DNA of 64,000 nucleotides from assembly GCA_964007475.1 (NCBI GenBank), contig OZ023274.1, forward strand, positions 80,673,303 to 80,737,302, written 5' to 3'. This document shows positions 31,076-43,532 of the stretch, piece after piece. The DNA is from Hybos culiciformis (taxonomy: Eukaryota; Arthropoda; Insecta; Diptera; Hybotidae). How positions within the stretch are numbered: the stretch's first letter is position 1; every line of letters begins with the position of its first letter. The notes below the pieces were generated by a model. The model had not been told where the DNA came from, searched no databases, and was given only the letters and a program-made list of their open reading frames with translations. Position numbers and translations under genes: made by a program.

Positions 31076-33549
31076 GTAAGATATTTAGTTCTTTATATTT
31101 TCAACGTGGATTTTTAAATAAATTTGTTATAGTATATGAAAAGAGTTCTATATGTATTTATTTTTTTTTTTGAGATTTTATGTTCATAGAAAATATATGA
31201 AATTTCTCTATAATATTTGATTAAAGAATATCCTTACTAGCTAGTTAGAAGATATTTTTTTTTAATTTTCGACTAGAAGTAAATAATTTTTATTTTTTTG
31301 ACATAAATAAGAAAAACATTGTGAAATATCAGTTGAAATGAGATTGCATCCATTTTTTAACAAAAAAATAAATATTTTTTTAAGATAGAATATGCAATTG
31401 GAATATTTATGTGTGTCAGATTGACAGTTGATTTGAAAAATTAAAACTTATATATATAGGAGGACATGGTATTGTATAATATCGATATTATTTTAAATTT
31501 CGAAAAACATTAAGTTTTATTTTGTGTCAGAAATAAATAAAAAAAAAAAAAATAAACATATTACAAACTTTTATGTTGATAGAAAAATAACAAAAAAAAA
31601 GAAGAATTTATCTGTATGGAAACTCATTTCCTACTTTTTCCCAACAATAACCAAAAACAAAAATAAATAAACTCATAAAACTGAAATTTTGAAAGTTTTT
31701 TAAAAAACAATTTTCATAATAAATTCTTTTTGTCTACAATAAATCTTCTTTTAATGTAATAATTTTTTTTTTCATTTTTTTTTTTTTATGAAAAACTAGA
31801 AAAGGAAATTTCATGTAACGTTAAAATCTAAAAAAAAAAAAAAATGCAATTATCTTTTATCACAGCTTTTCTGTTTTCTGTTTTGAAATATTTAGAAAAA
31901 AGAAAATTTTTGTTCTGGTTTTTTTATTATCTTTATCTCTAATGAGAAGAAGAATAGTCCTATGAAAATTTTTTTTTATGATAGTTACTATATTTGTTTT
32001 TTAGCTCGTTTTCCATCATAAATGAAAAAAACAAGACTAGGTATCTACATATATTGTGTTTTATTGAATGTCCGTCTGTCCTCCTCTAAATTGTTTAATG
32101 CTAAATGAACTAACCATTTGATTTCAATTATTCGAATACCAAAATATCCGAGATCTTATTTAATTTTTCCTCGACCTAAATATGAAATTCAGGCTCTCAG
32201 CCAGCCAAGAATCTAAATTTTAGAATTTTCGCTTGAAATGTATCTAATTTTATAAAAGCTCTTAATTCTTCCGATCAAAACTAGTGTACTGGGTAGATAG
32301 ATGTCGATTAGAGGATCTTTAAAAAATTAAACTTCGATTGTTTAAACTTCGATTGATTCGAACTTAGGACTGATGACTAAACTCGAACTTATGACTATAC
32401 GTATGATTATGAAGGTATTTAAGGAACCTGAAAATATCTTTCCTTTGGTTGCAAATAAATAATTCAAAATCTTGAAAACGAGCCCCATTCTTAATTTAAT
32501 TTTTTCGCAATTAAAATACTTAATATGAACTCTAACGTTTCTGTTTAGAAAATGAACTTATCAATGGAGATTATTTTCTAATAATAATAATTTTTTTTTG
32601 GGAAGAGGGAAGAGGTTTGATAATGATTACCAAAAAATTTCCTGATAATTGAAATAAAATCTCTTTAAAAAAAAATATTACGTCGCTGGGTTTTAGTTAA
32701 AACTTTTATGACGGCCGTTGATTGAAAGTCATTTTACGACCATTATTTTTTCTTTTAGATGACCACTTTGTTAAGTTTTATCAATTGCTAAAATTATCTA
32801 ATTGCAGAAATTAAAAGCAGCAACAAAACTTGCAAATTTTAATTAATTTCGGTCATTCAATGCTTAAATCTTTAATATATATGTACCTACCTATACAAAA
32901 TTATAAAATATTTTTATTGCTAAATTTTCGATATACAAAGTATAAACATAAAAACTAGGAAAAATATGAAAAATAATAAACAATTCATATTATCCGATTT
33001 TTATAATTATTTTTATCAAGTACCCAATATTTTTTTTTTCAGTTCATTTATTATACAAACAAAAAATATTTCAATAAAACTTCAATTTTATTATTTAAAA
33101 AAAAAAAACAAAAGTTTTATTATAAAGTTTTTAACTGTAATTAATGGTATTAAATTAATAATACGATAAAAGAATGTCCTTTTTTATGAAGCTTATATTC
33201 CAAGGATTTATTTATTGTGTTATGTAGTGTTCCAAGGATATCTGTAAAAGAATTTTTGTTATGAAGCAAACATACATGTTTGCAGTGAAGGGCATTTAAA
33301 GGAATGTTTGTAATTTTTAATTTTACAACATCTCAGTGAAATTGTTTTTTCTGTTTCACAAATAATGTTAATAATAAAGAATATCTATTTCTTTTTTTTT
33401 TTGCAGCATAATTATATATATTATAATATGTAATGTATAATATTTATTTATTTTTTTTAATAAAAACATAAATTGTATAAATGTTATTAAATGCATATTT
33501 TTTTTTGTATTTAAGAAAACCCTGACTGTCTTATTTTGTCGCTTCGCAG
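31076..33549. other. AT-rich DNA; possible old Helitron fragment near 32041-32420
   Basis: TCTACATATATTG...GTCCGTCTGTCC...AACTAACCATTTGATTTC near 32045-32128 resembles the start of some insect Helitrons, from memory, and the following 300 bases are GC-richer with a direct repeat (AACTTCGATTG). No 3' end was found. A T-rich acceptor at 32758 (TTTTTTCTTTTAG) precedes 18 open codons (DHFVKFYQLLKLSNCRN); weak. Confidence 0.3.
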
Positions 33550-33585
33550 ACACTGAAAAAAAAACTGGGAGAAACTGAGTTATAA
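33550..33585 (+). CDS. candidate terminal exon with a very strong acceptor
   Basis: The acceptor CTGTCTTATTTTGTCGCTTCGCAG (to 33549) is among the best in the window. It is followed in phase 0 by TLKKKLGETEL and TAA at 33583-33585. Most codons start with a purine. ATTAAA-type poly(A) signals follow within 50 bases. No partner exon is known. Confidence 0.32.
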   Translation, partial: TLKKKLGETEL

Positions 33586-33845
33586 AATATGTGTTCGTGC
33601 AGTATCTGCTCATTGCATTTATTATTAAATATATAAAACCTCGACAAATATGTATATAACAAATGAATTGTAGCAAAATTTGCAACAAAAAATTTGTAGT
33701 TTTAAATATTTTTCTATAGCCAGGAATAAATTTCTTGTATACAAAATGAGTTTCTGAAATTTCTATTTTAAATAATGCTTTAATTATAAGAACAGATGTA
33801 CTAAAATATCTTAGTGCGAGCTATGAAAAATAGCTAATCTTGCTA

Positions 33846-34080
33846 AAGTCGTCAACTAGTTCGATTTGTCAACTATATTATAGTTTTGATTAGAGCTGGA
33901 GGTATAATTTTTCAACGAATTTGGAATCTCATTTATACATTTGAAATAAATTTAAAAGAACAAATTTCCGAATACATATTCATTTTTAAATTATTCTGTG
34001 GTGTATTATATGAGTATCGAATCGTTTGGAATATTGAAAGATCCTTATGCGAGCTTAACAAACGGAAATATACTATATGA
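33846..34080 (+). CDS. 77-codon open frame of unknown nature
   Basis: A frame without an obvious ATG is open from 33846 to TGA at 34078-34080, long for this composition. It reads SRQLVRFVNYIIVLIRAGGI..., later KEQISEYIFIFKLFCGVL and ERSLCELNKRKYTI: hydrophobic first, mixed charge later. No good acceptor lies at its start (GCTAAAG at about 33845 is weak). It could be an exon, a relic or chance. Confidence 0.28.
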
Positions 34081-37000
34081 GTCTATTGTTGAATAGGTGT
34101 ACTTTATTACTATAAACGAAAGCCAGAGCTCATTTATTACAATTTTAGTGAGTTATCATAATTAATAATAACTTACAGTCATAATTCATAAAGGACCTTT
34201 AGTAGAATATACAATTCTTGATCTATGAAAAGGAAATATAAGCATTAAAATTTAGGTTATACACTTGTCAACGGACTGAGATTAATTTTTTTGTTTTGCA
34301 ATTAAAAAATAATCATTTTTGTTATTTCTTTATTAATATTAAATTAGGTATGTTACTGTAGCAATTTTATAAAAATTCATATCTTTATAAAATATTCACT
34401 TCAGAACTCAAATTAATTTTTATGCATATCATTTCATAAAAATAGAAATAATTGTTATTATTTTTTTTTTGTTTTTGAGATCACAAAAGTTTTATTGTAA
34501 TTTCTGTCTGTGACTTTTTCTAGACACAGACTTGTGTTTATTAAATCTTCGCTAAAAATACGTTTTGTGTTCTCTCTCATTATTTTCTCCCTTATAATGA
34601 AATTTACTTATCTTAAATGTAAATTTATTCAATTATTTTTAAATTAATTCAGGAAAAACATATCAAAACGATTATAAAATGAAAGAATAAAAATGATAAT
34701 GAAACCTAAAAATAAAAAAAAATAAATAAACAAAATAGGATTCGGAAAAAAAAACTCATTTATAAAATGAAAATATAAATAATGTTTTAAATTAAAAATA
34801 ACATAAAAGAAAAATAATGAAAAACGGATACAACCAGAAATTAATTTTATACAAAATGTTAGCAGGAATTATTGTGCATATACCTTTATCATGGGTATAT
34901 AAAAGTGTCCTACTGCACAGCCAGTTTAACAATAAGTTTTAAATTCATTTTCTGTGACAGAATTTTTCAATTTTAAGAAGTTTTTCGCAAAATTTATTAT
35001 AAAATTAAGTGTAGAAAATTCTAATTAACCAAATTCTAATAATTTAGGTGGTAAAATTCGGCAGAGTTTTTCATTTATTATAACTCTACACAGAAAAAAA
35101 AGAGTAGCATTTTTATCTAAACTTTAAATAAAATCATCTAATGTTTGTGATTGAATTTTAGCCATTTAAACTGTTTAATTGCGCCAGCTATTCTTAATTA
35201 ATTGATTTGCTACAAATCGTAATTATTTGTTTTGTAAAAATGTATCTATAGATGAAGATGGAGAATTTAATTTAGAATAATTTGTAGCAGATTATCAACT
35301 TTATCGTTATAACGTTCGTCTGTATATGATATTGAGTTTTTCTATAAGGCTGATATTTATGAAATAATTGTAATTTGATGATTAAACTATACTATGTAGA
35401 TAAAACAAATTATATATATGATGCTCTCAAAAAACATATTTATTTATAATTTCTAAAATAAATTCCAATAATATTTTTTTGTTCAAATTTTAAGATTTCA
35501 AACGTTCTTTTCATTCTTCTTAATAATATTTATATTTCAATAAAATACCAATAGGACCACAAATTAATCTGCACATTAAAAGATATTTTCGTATGGTGTT
35601 TTATTTTATTTTGTCCTTATAGTTATCTTTCAATATGATAAACAAATACAATATTTTTTTAGAAACGTAATATCTATTCTTATTCTTATAAATATGTATA
35701 TGTGTACATGAAATTCTATAGTGTTTGTTTGGATTGTTATTATAAGTTTTAAAGAAGTTTAAAGTTTTCACATTACCTTAATTTTTATATTAAATGTACA
35801 TTAGATGCATAACACACACAATATGAACCATCGGTTTTATAAAATAAAAATAAAAAAAAACTTTTCGAGATAAAATGTTTCTTGTATTATGAAAAAAACT
35901 TAAGGCGCCACAAATTTTAAATAGTTGTAGTTTTTGTGTTAAAAACTTCGAAATATTAGTTGGTTGAATTTATAAAATTTTTTCTTTGACGTAATAAAAC
36001 TTTTTTCTTATATAAAGATACGGTAGTAGAATTTCGTAAAGAAAAAAAAAAAATTTATGTAAACATTATTTTAGGGTTTTTTAATTTTATTAAATGTAAA
36101 GAAGATTAAATATTTGAGAATAAAATTAAAATTATATATTTAAAAATAAAATTATACGCAATTCTTCTACTACAGTATTATACATTCTTGTGGTGGTGCC
36201 TAAATTTTCGATAAGTGAACTTATGTAATTTATTAATGTTATTATAAACAGTTTTATTAGGTTACGCAATTTATTTTTTAAAACAACTCTTTAATAACAT
36301 AATAATTTAGATTCAAAAATAAATTTTCACTTGTACAAATTGAAATTAGATTTTTTCCAACGTCAACTTAATTCAGCAATAAGTATACACCGTATATTTT
36401 TTTTTAAGGACAATTAAAAGGGTTTCACAAATCATGACCTTTTATAATAAAACTGAATTAACGACATTCTAATTAAAGGAAAACATTTTTATAACAAAAT
36501 CTTATTTTGTATATTTTCAATTATGAAAAAAAAAATATTCCCTAAAATAATTCCAGGAAAAACAAACATTTTTTTGTTTTGTTTTTAATTTTCGCAAAAC
36601 CATAAACAGAATATATATATAAATGTATATATATTTATATAAAACAAAATAATATAATCTGCATAAGTATAACAGTTCGAAGAAACAGAGTATCCTTTGT
36701 CACTGTCAAAATGGTTTTTTTTTTCTTCTGTGGATTAAATATTGGTTTGTTTGCTATACCCAAATTTATTTCTTATATAATACATTATAATAATATTATT
36801 ATACAACATAATATTTTTATATATTTTTCATCTTATTTATTTGTTCTTTTGTGGGCACAAGTAAAGCTTTCTTTTACAAGATAAATCTTAAAAAATGATA
36901 AAATAAAAATAAAAATAAAAAAAAAAAATAAAAAAAAAATAAAATAAAAAAAAGATATTCCACATAATAAATATTTTGAAATGAATAATATGTAATGAAA

Positions 37001-37121
37001 TTGTATTTTATCATGAAAGAAAAATATTATTTTTTTTTAATTTATAAAAAATATTTGATAAATAAGTTAGACTTTTTTGAATATCATTTTACCCAAAGCG
37101 TCTTTGTGTATATATATTCAG
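34081..37121. other. AT-rich DNA with a few small frames
   Basis: A 57-codon ATG frame at 36711-36884 begins MVFFFFCGLNIGLFAIPKF in a CAAAATGG context but is F/I/Y-rich and probably chance. Frames near 35045 (GGKIRQSFSFIITLHRKKR) and 35287 (ADYQLYRYNVRLYMILSF) follow weak TAG acceptors. An A-rich low-complexity run lies at about 36890-36952. Confidence 0.35.
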
Positions 37122-37229
37122 CTGAATTGCAAATGTGACCCAAATTATGCTAATATTTACTTATCAAAAGAATCTAATAATTTTTTGATTCTAATTTTAT
37201 TTTATTTTGTTTTTATTTTTTTTTACTAA
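37122..37229 (+). CDS. weak candidate terminal exon
   Basis: The acceptor GTCTTTGTGTATATATATTCAG (to 37121) is followed in phase 0 by LNCKCDPNYANIYLSKESNN and then a very hydrophobic F/I/L/Y tail to TAA at 37227-37229. The second half may be only AT-rich composition. Confidence 0.22.
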   Translation: MNCKCDPNYANIYLSKESNNFLILILFYFVFIFFY

Positions 37230-37292
37230 AGATATACAGAACATTGATTAAGCAAGTGACATATATCTAACTTTAGTCTATGTCTTACTAGT

Positions 37293-37466
37293 TCAGTTGT
37301 ATACTGTTCCATTAAAGTTATAAAGAATATTTTTCGTGTTGAGGAAGAGTTCATTGTTTTGGCTCACTGTTAAAGAAAACATGCCAAATTGACCAAATGA
37401 GATGAGGAGTAATATGAAAAAAGAAGTCAACGGTATGGTAGTTTTATAAAAAGAATCAATAACCAT
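37293..37466 (-). CDS. candidate small membrane or secreted protein ORF (57 aa), strand ambiguous
   Basis: From ATG at 37466 the minus strand is open for 57 codons: MVIDSFYKTTIPLTSFFILL then LISFGQFGMF, a signal-peptide or membrane-like start, followed by a polar part (SQNNELFLNTKN). TTTCAG lies 17 bases upstream of the ATG, so it may start in a second exon. On the plus strand 37277-37373 also reads well (SIKVIKNIFRVEEEFIVLAH) after ATATATCTAACTTTAG. One of the two is likely a shadow. Confidence 0.28.
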   Translation of the reverse strand: MVIDSFYKTTIPLTSFFILLLISFGQFGMFSLTVSQNNELFLNTKNILYNFNGTVYN

Positions 37467-38000
37467 TTATTTGGCATAATCTGAAATTGATTTTTTTTTT
37501 TAAATTAAAACATTCCTAAACCGCTTAGATATAAATCTGGAAAATTTATTTATTTGCACTTGTTTAACACGAACAACATAATTTAATAATACATTCTTAA
37601 GTTTTCTTCTTTCACAATATAATATAGGTATATACCTCCTACATATATACATATACAATTTTTTATTTTTCTCAAATTTTTATGGAAATTTTATCATGTA
37701 CCTTTAATTGGTTTGATTTTGATGATGGACACTTTGGTATATATGTACATATGTATGGATATTTGTACGTGTTGCTATTTTGTCCATTGTTGTGATGAAA
37801 ATGTCAATATAAAATTGGTTACAAAAAAAAAAGTAAAAGAAAATAAATATTTAAATGTTTTGACAACAAAGTGAAATATTTAAATTGAATTTAAAAAAGT
37901 TTAATCAAGGATCAAACATCGGTTGTGTGTTTTAAAAATTATTTATTATTCGTTTGAATATATTCTGTTAAATACATATTTATTTAGAAATTTAACTTAC

Positions 38001-38032
38001 TTATAAGATGTGGCGCGATGCTGCTCATTCAT
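38001..38032 (-). CDS. candidate first coding exon
   Basis: On the minus strand GGCCATG begins MNEQHRATSY and runs directly into ATAA|GTAAGT, a perfect donor core at 38000-37995, leaving phase 2. GC is sharply higher than in the flanks (GGCGCGATGCTGCTCATTCATGGCCGTG on the plus strand). There is no AG acceptor just upstream, which fits a 5' exon with untranslated leader. The gene would extend to lower coordinates through a long intron; I cannot name the next exon with confidence. The plus strand is also open (GAMLLIHGRDKNI). Confidence 0.38.
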
Positions 38033-39499
38033 GGCCGTGACAAAAATATTTAAATAAATTCAATGTTAATTTTGAAAAAAAAAAAAAACGCATATTGCTG
38101 TTTTTGAAAATTTACTAAACATTTTCTGTACATTTACATAAATAAAAAATTTATAATTTCTAGGTTTAAAAAATATAAGGTTATATATTATATAATAAAG
38201 ATCATCATTTTATCATTTTATCATTTTAAGTTTAATTTATTAGAAAAATTTTACACTTTTAAATTAAAAAAAAATGTTTTTAGCTTTTCCAATTTGATTT
38301 TCATTCATATTTCATTTTCATTTAAAACATACAATTAAAAAAATTATCGTGAAAATGTTTAAGTCTATTATAATTATAAATATAATTTAGCTTATTTTTA
38401 TTCTAAAATTGTAATTGGCATTTAAGTTTAGTCTTCCAATTTAAGATATGATAAGTATTTAAAGTGAAATGTGTCGTAATTAATAAAAAAAATTAATAAC
38501 ATACATTTTATGCAACCAAAAATTATAACGAATGACAAATGTTCTTCATTATACATATTCTCGCACTTGTATATTTGCCAAAAATTTTGCTTTTGGTTTT
38601 CTAAGTAATTTGTTCTTTTCATCCTTTTTATAATTTATTACCTGTATTTCAGATTTGTAGAACCACAAATTTCAATCAATGTTACAGCAAACCATTTTCA
38701 AGAAAAATTGATTTTATGGTTGCTTTTGTTAATAAAGCCATTTTTCATTTATTTATACCAATTTTTCATTTATTCTCATTTTCATTTAGGTATTTACTTT
38801 TTGATTTTGATTTCAATATGCGTCCACAGAGTGCGATTCAGATTATATACATTATATTAAATTTTTCAAATAACATAATATAGATATTATGGTATTTGAA
38901 AAATTTTCATTATATTCGATTGATTTTTAAAGAAAAAAAATTTATTTAAACATAATTTTGATTTGATTCTAAAATGATATGTTTTTGAAAAATTTTGTTT
39001 AACAAACTCGCCTCTCTATACAATTAATTTTCATTTTCGTTTCAAATTGTTGTGAGCATGTTGTTGGCGGGCAAGCATGAGAGTTATGAAAAAAAATTAA
39101 TGGTTTATTTTATTTTTATTTTTATTGGTTAGTATTATATGAAATATTGGTATTTTTTAATTTTTGTCCTTATTTTATGGAAAAAAAAATATATAAAAAT
39201 GAAAATAAATTTTCCTCATCATAAAATAGGATGTTTTTATTTTTATGTTAACGAAAATAAAAATTTATTATAATAACAATTATCTTGACATGGTTTCAAG
39301 AATAACAATGAATTTATGTGGAAATTGGTCTTTTTCCTCATTCTTTTCTTACACTATATATTGTTAATTGACATCATATGAAAGTCTAATGAAAGAAAAA
39401 ATGTTGCGTACACATAATATTTTCCTTAACACCATTTTTTATTTTTTTTGTAAAATAGTAAGTATATTTGACATTATTTTGGAGACAAATTTATAATTC

Positions 39500-39690
39500 A
39501 AAAATTATTTTAAAATTTAATTTTAATGCGTAGTTAGAAACAGAATATGGCATCAGACTTCGCCTTGGTCTTGGGCTCGGCATCGTGTTAAAATTAAATG
39601 AATGTATTTCTAGATAAGCATAGCGAGAACGTCCAGAACGAAACATCAACTCCAACGATATGGATAACAAATTAATTCACAGAAAAGATA
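39500..39690 (-). other. GC-rich island open on both strands, origin unknown
   Basis: On the minus strand about 61 codons are open (SLELMFRSGRSRYAYLEIHS then MPSPRPRRSLMPYSVSNYAL). On the plus strand ETEYGIRLRLGLGLGIVLKL is open over part of it. The CTTGGTCTTGGGCTCGGCATCG run makes the low-complexity GLGLG/RPRR reading. No splice sites stand out. It may be a transposon relic. Confidence 0.3.
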
Positions 39691-40639
39691 ATAAGAAATG
39701 GTGAAGAAAGGTTTGAAATAATATGGAAAATAAGAAACTATGGATTATGGAAAGTAAACTATGAACTATGGAAAGTAAAGCGTCAGTATAAAAAATGAAG
39801 AAGAAATTACATAAAAAAAGGAAATATATACATATTTACACAGTAATTTTTGAGAATAACTATGTATATAAATAGATATTGCTGGATTGTACAATTCAAA
39901 TATCCTTTTGACACATTTTTTTTATAATTTGAGTTGAATATCCAAAAATTTAAATCTTGATGACATTATTTTTCTTTCAAGTATTTTAAAAGTAATTTAT
40001 TCTAACTAAAAAAAAAAATTTAACTATGATACTAATAAATCTTAAATTTTATATTGAAAATTTTTCTTCTTTTTTTTACCTGCAAACATTTTTATATTAA
40101 GCATATAATATAATTTCCAAAAAGATTTCTTTTAATAAAATATTTTAATATCAATATTTTCTGATAGCATAGACTGATAAATTTTTGAAAAGACAGTAAA
40201 ACTTAGCAGGTGGTTTGGCCAAAGTTTTAATAATTTATTTTAAAGATAAAATGTTGTGAATTTTATTATACACATAGAATTGGAAAATTTAACACTAAAG
40301 GCGTGAAAATTTAAAAGTTTTCCCTTTAGTTGTAACTTGAATTTTTTTTTTTGCGGAAAATCTAATAATGATTTATAAGTTTTTTTTTCTTGTGTTTTTG
40401 CGGATAAAAAAGGCACCTTTTTCTTCAAATAAAGTTTTTGATGAAACATTTCGTTTATGTTATTTATTGAAAGATACATTGAATTTGCGGAGAAAGAATA
40501 TGCATATGTATACATAAAAAAATGTATAAAACTAATTTTGACTGAAATTTAAATATAAAAAAGATAATGGACGAATATTATTGTTCTCAAATCCAGTACT
40601 TAATATGTTTAACTTTTACTGATCCATAACCTCCGAGTT

Positions 40640-40798
40640 GAATTACAGCCCAATGCTGCAATTCGGTAAAACAAAATAAAATACGTGATAATTATCAATA
40701 TATGAAAAGAATTTGATTTCGTTTTAATTTTAATGACACCTTCAAATAAAAATATCAAAAAATTGCAAACAGTTGTTGTATGAAGTTTTGTTATACAT
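40640..40798 (+). mobile_element. truncated relative of the MITE at 57485-57700, with a hairpin
   Basis: TAAAACAAAATAAAATACG and the following TGATAATTATCAAT.TATGAAAAGAATTT match 57557-57605. Later blocks (ACACCTTCA-AATAAAA, GTTGTATGAAG) also align to about 40798. The left inverted terminus is missing; instead GAATTACAGC-CCAAT-GCTGCAATTC forms a 10-bp near-perfect hairpin just before it. Confidence 0.65.
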
Positions 40799-41227
40799 TT
40801 CATTTCATATGTTTCAATGTTCAATTATTTTCCTTCGAATAATTACATTTCAGTAGTTAATATTATTTTTTTTATTTTTTATTATGAATTATTTGTATTC
40901 TTTTTATTTTAGTTTTGACAGCCAAATAAATGAAAAACGAATAGCATTAAGATAAATTTGCTTATTCAATCGGTTGCTGAAATGTCTATTTATAGTGTTG
41001 TTTTAAAAGAAAAATTTATGATTAATGTGAACATAAACGTATCAACACAAAAACTTAAGTTTCTAAAATTATCTAAATTCTAAACAATTTTTTAATATAG
41101 GTCAATATAACAATTTTTGAATGATGTATTAAACAAAACATCATCCATCAAAAATTATAGTTCATGAAGCAACATAGTACCAATAATTTGTAATAAATAT
41201 GTATTCATATATTGTACATTATATTTA

Positions 41228-41430
41228 ATAGATAAATATAAACAACAGTTTTTCAACGAATTCTGATATAGATATACCTATTCTGCACTGCATATACAAT
41301 ATTGGTTGTGCCATCCTCAAACAAATTTTACTTGTTAACTTGAATAGCAAACGATGCAGTGAGCTATCACGTTTATCTTTTTTCCCCCTAAGTTTATATA
41401 TAGGTACATAATAAAAAACTTATTTTATCC
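41228..41430 (-). CDS. coding-like island, long open frames on both strands
   Basis: The minus strand is open for about 67 codons (KLRGKKDKRDSSLHRLLFKL, TSKICLRMAQPILYMQCRIG, ISISEFVEKLL). The plus strand is open for about 59 codons over the same bases (STNSDIDIPILHCIYNIGCA, ILKQILLVNLNSKRCSELSR) and its stop is followed at once by AATAAA. Purine-first codons are about equal. One strand is likely real coding or relic; minus is longer. No splice sites are obvious. Confidence 0.35.
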
Positions 41431-42101
41431 TTTTTTTTTATTTATCAAACTAAAATTCCAGTTAATGTCATTTTTAAATTCATAAATTTTATGTGCGATT
41501 TTACATTAAATTTTTCTGGTAAAATGCAACAAGATTTTTTTTTCTACTAAAATTGGTATTAAAGGTTTTGCAGATTAAGTACTTTACCAGATAATAATGA
41601 TGTAACTATAACAGCTTTTAATGTCTTCATGTAGTATATATGTTGATGACGTTGAATAACAAATGATACACAATCTTTGTAGAGATTTATATGACTTTAA
41701 GTTATCATGAATGGTTATTGCACACACAGTTAGTTATATGGAAAAAAAATGCATATTACTTTAGGGTTAAAACAATTTCAACAATGTGAATTTTTTTGCA
41801 CATTTATAGTTTTCCATACTTACATACATGTCTAGTATATATGTACATATCGTATGTAGTACATACGATAAACGATATTTATGTTAGAAACTTTTAATTT
41901 TTAATGCAATAAAATTTTTTCCTAAGCATCATTATATAAAATTTTATTTTCTTGTAAAATTTAATTTGTATGTTTTTAACTGAAAATTTAACCAAATTTA
42001 AATAGCATAAATTACCTACACTTGAAAATAATTCCAAAGTAGTATCTACATGGTATTTTAAGAAAGAAAGAAATAAAGAAAGGTGTTCATTTTCATACAA
42101 G

Positions 42102-42202
42102 TTGATGAATATAAATTACTTCCGCACCGCGAAGAAACAATAAATTTAAAGTTCAAAGATGACAAAAAGGAAAATGAAAAAAAGAGAATTATTAGCCTAT
42201 GA
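42102..42202 (+). CDS. candidate terminal exon with adjacent poly(A) signal
   Basis: The acceptor GGTGTTCATTTTCATACAAG (to 42101) is followed in phase 1 by DEYKLLPHREETINLKFKDD then KKENEKKRIISL and TGA at 42200-42202. AATAAA begins at once after it (42203). The strongly charged end and the GC peak CTTCCGCACCGCGAAG support coding; A-richness inflates the purine bias. Family unknown. Confidence 0.33.
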
Positions 42203-42676
42203 ATAAAAACAACGTCTCAGCTTTGGATTGAACTTTGCCAAATTACGTTAATGTTATAGAAAATAGCCCGCTCTTCTCAAATACCACATAAACATTTAAA
42301 ATTCATCGTTTTTTGTACAAATTTTTCTTCAAGAATGAATTTTTCAAATTTAAAATATTAATGGAGTTTTTTTTTTGTAAGTGGTTCCTTTAACAAAACT
42401 TTTTCTATATAAAGGAAAATTTTATATCTATTACATAGAAATATTAAAACAGTGTTAATGAATTTGCTTTTTAAATTTTGAATATACCTATTTAAAAACT
42501 TTAGGATTAACATCCTGCGTACATAATATATGCTTCTTTTTTAATCCATAAATATTTTATGATCCTGTTAAATTTCGCGGAACATGTTTTGCGTGTTGTT
42601 TGCATAATACATATAATATTATACTATGTACTTAGGTATACTATAAAGAAATGCTGTTTAAAAAAATTTGAAAAAA

Positions 42677-42709
42677 TAATAATAATAATAATATTAATAA
42701 TAATAATAA

Positions 42710-42789
<80 letters not shown>
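42677..42789. repeat. (AAT)n microsatellite
   Basis: About 110 bases of AAT/ATA repeats with a few single-base changes. The poly-isoleucine ORF over it (42559-42792) is an artefact, although its first 20 codons are more mixed. Confidence 0.95.
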
Positions 42790-43152
42790 TAATAACAAAA
42801 ATAATGATTTTATTGCTTGTGGCAATCTTGATTATTCTGTCTACAACTCCTTAAACAACGATACAACAATCTTATAATTTTTCATATACATATATATATA
42901 TATAGAAAATAACATCAAGTTAATTTTGTACCATTTTATAATAATTACAATCACCTTGTGTTTAGCCATCTTTGGGCGAATTTTCAATTTGAATAATAAA
43001 AAAAAATGTATATAAGGTGGAAACTTGAAAAAAAAATATTAATATTTTTCTTCATAACAAAAATTTTTTTTTTTTATATAATCATGTTAATATTATGTAA
43101 GACGAAAATTTTGAAAAAACGGAACATAAAAATACAATATTAGTATATCTGT

Positions 43153-43362
43153 GTGTATAAATGTAACATTGGATGGATGCCAATCGAATTTTATAAGAAC
43201 AAAATAAAAACAAAAATTTGTTTCATGAAAAATAATGATTATGGCGCCAGCGAAGATTATAATGTCAAGAAAAAAAAATATTTTCTTCTTTTTTTTATTT
43301 GGAAACTTTTAACAGGCAAAAAAATTACAGGTATCGAAGGAAATAATGCTTATTCTGTTTAA
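43153..43362 (+). CDS. open frame with an embedded candidate terminal exon (43316-43362)
   Basis: The whole frame is open for 69 codons (IGWMPIEFYKNKIKTKICFM, then KNNDYGASEDYNVKKKK). Inside it a long pyrimidine tract and AACAG (to 43315) make a strong acceptor, followed in phase 1 by KKITGIEGNNAYSV and TAA at 43360-43362. Either the last 47 bases are an exon or the frame is an intronless relic. Confidence 0.3.
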   Translation: MYKCNIGWMPIEFYKNKIKTKICFMKNNDYGASEDYNVKKKKYFLLFFIWKLLTGKKITGIEGNNAYSV

Positions 43363-43532
43363 CATAAACATTAGACAACTTTATTTTTTTTCTCATGTTC
43401 AAGGATATTGCGACAATCCCTGTGTAAATTAGCGTAAAATTGAAAATAATTAGTAAATTATATAGTTATGTGAATAATATGAAAACATAAATGGAGTGGA
43501 TGAAAAAACAATTTGTTGTGCGTTAAAATTTC

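Larger units (their letters stand above)
38033..41227. other. AT-rich DNA with repeat relics
   Basis: The region upstream of the putative first exon has no TATA box that I trust. The island at 39500-39690 and the MITE relic at 40640-40798 are listed separately. ACTATGGATTATGGAAAGTAAACTATGAACTATGGAAAGTAAA near 39738 is a short imperfect tandem repeat. Confidence 0.4.

Noticed and set aside
34896..34927. TATATAAAAG box with a CCAGTTT initiator-like site 27 bases away
   Set aside because: TATA-like words are everywhere in this AT-rich DNA and no coding frame follows.
42559..42792. 77-codon ATG ORF with poly-isoleucine
   Set aside because: Most of it is the (AAT)n microsatellite.
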